Below, piece after piece: positions 10,368-10,641 of a stretch of 10,641 nt of DNA (positions are counted from its first letter, which is position 1; the number at the start of each line of letters is the position of its first letter). Both the position numbers and the translations under genes were made by a program. The notes below the pieces were generated by a model. It was not told where the DNA came from and did not search any database. It saw only the letters and a list, made by a program, of their open reading frames with translations. Source of the stretch: an uncultured Clostridia bacterium (GTDB taxonomy: Bacteria; Bacillota; Clostridia; TANB77; CAG-508); assembly GCA_948946035.1 (NCBI GenBank), contig CARBKU010000029.1:1-10641 (forward strand). The letters run 5' to 3'.

Positions 10368-10394
10368 AATACCGTTTTTGAAAAAATACTGATA

Positions 10395-10416
10395 TTTAAT
10401 TGAAATTTCAATTAAA
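10395..10416. repeat. 22-bp perfect palindrome downstream of int
   Basis: The 22 bases centred between 10405 and 10406 (core ATTGAAATTTCAAT) form a perfect palindrome, 28 bp after the int stop. It overlaps the -35 of a promoter-like sequence. No T-tract follows, so it is more like an operator or a recombinase-associated site than a terminator. Confidence 0.75.
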
Positions 10417-10428
10417 ATATGATATAGT
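10400..10428 (+). promoter_or_regulatory. promoter-like sequence within the palindrome
   Basis: TTGAAA at 10400-10405, 17 bp, TATAGT at 10423-10428. The palindrome covers the whole -35, so a dimeric repressor could block it. No plus-strand gene follows before the window ends; in a circularised element such an outward promoter would read across the joined ends. Confidence 0.5.
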
Positions 10429-10586
10429 ATGTAATGTAAATTTAAAGATAGAAAATTGCTAATAAAGTTTAATGAGTTTTAATAAATTCAATCGGGTAGC
10501 ATTAAAATAGCAGTTTTTGAACATAAAAAAACACCCGAAACAATAACAACGAAGCAGGTTACAACGAACTTAATAAAAAGTTCAAT
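10429..10586. other. gene-free stretch after int, possible element end
   Basis: I see no gene here. It contains TCGGGT at 10492-10497 with a distant complement ACCCGA at 10533-10538, an A-run, and most of an inverted repeat at 10556-10593. Position after int and before a truncated reverse-transcriptase fragment suggests it carries an attachment end, but the core cannot be defined from one end. Confidence 0.4.
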
Positions 10587-10593
10587 GAAACCT
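10556..10593. repeat. two-part inverted repeat at the right edge
   Basis: AGGTT / AACCT (10556-10560 with 10589-10593) encloses GAACTT / AAGTTC (10566-10571 with 10578-10583), with equal 5-nt internal loops. The 3' side runs into the reverse-transcriptase-like codons. It may be a hairpin in a transcript or a pair of recombinase half-sites around a junction. Confidence 0.5.
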
Positions 10594-10641
10594 TTTATAT
10601 CTGCATCTACTATGTAGTTTATTCTTGTTGTTGATATACTT
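10587..10641 (-). pseudogene. group II intron reverse-transcriptase fragment, truncated
   Basis: Read on the minus strand from the window edge, codons 10640-10587 give a sequence with NYIVDADIKGF, the very conserved block in group II intron-encoded reverse transcriptases (normally VDADIKGFFDN.DH). After GF the frame stays open to a stop near 10487 but reads IELFIKFVVTCF..., which has no similarity to the family. The gene's 5' part must lie beyond the right edge. The match ends sharply about 220 bp from the int stop, so the gene is either truncated or interrupted by the mobile element. The call rests on ten diagnostic residues. Confidence 0.6.

Noticed and set aside
10492..10538. TCGGGT / ACCCGA as the int terminator
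   Set aside because: The stem is only 6 bp with a 35-nt loop and is followed by A-rich rather than T-rich sequence on the plus strand.

Overview
The window is very AT-rich and uses strong Shine-Dalgarno sites, consensus sigma-A promoters (one is a perfect TTGACA-17-TATAAT) and many intrinsic terminators. With a Spo0A-family regulator, a Tn916-type integrase and a Firmicute-type ToxIN system, this points to a low-GC Firmicute, most likely a gut-type Clostridia. This is inference from style and gene content only; no marker gene fixes the species.

Left part (1-2153): the 3' end of a MoxR-type AAA+ ATPase, then its usual partner, a zinc-metallopeptidase-like plus VWA-like (DUF2201-type) protein. 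The partner gene is split by an apparent single extra base inside a Gln/Asn/Glu-rich linker, so it is either broken or carries a sequencing error.

ToxIN locus (2190-3545): a perfect promoter, three 34-35 nt tandem repeats forming a ToxI-like RNA antitoxin, an intrinsic terminator, then a ToxN/AbiQ-family endoribonuclease gene. This is the standard type III toxin-antitoxin layout. The second helix of the predicted H-type pseudoknot is kept in all three repeats by compensatory changes. The toxin is about twice the usual length because a CYTH (triphosphate tunnel) domain is fused to its C-terminus, which I regard as the most novel item here.

Middle part (3543-6652): a LysR-type regulator, then a radical SAM protein with some viperin-like motifs that carries a C-terminal pseudo-receiver domain (phospho-acceptor Asp replaced by Lys) and an in-frame internal SD plus ATG. 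An 11-bp word is shared by the lysR and radical SAM promoter regions and is a candidate LysR site. Facing them is a Spo0A-like response regulator; the two genes converge on one bidirectional terminator.

Right part (about 6653-10641): the recombination end of an integrative element. It holds a long leader with stacked hairpins, a Tn916-Orf7-like sigma region-4 protein whose SD lies in a hairpin, an unclassified structured RNA of about 290 nt, a membrane-anchored MazF/PemK-type protein with a second internal start, an excisionase-like protein and a tyrosine integrase. Beyond int lie a palindrome overlapping a promoter and, at the right edge on the minus strand, a truncated group II intron reverse-transcriptase fragment that may mark the element boundary.

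The region therefore combines mobile-element genes with one clear toxin-antitoxin system, a second RNase-type toxin gene and a possible defence-related radical SAM enzyme, as expected of an accessory region.
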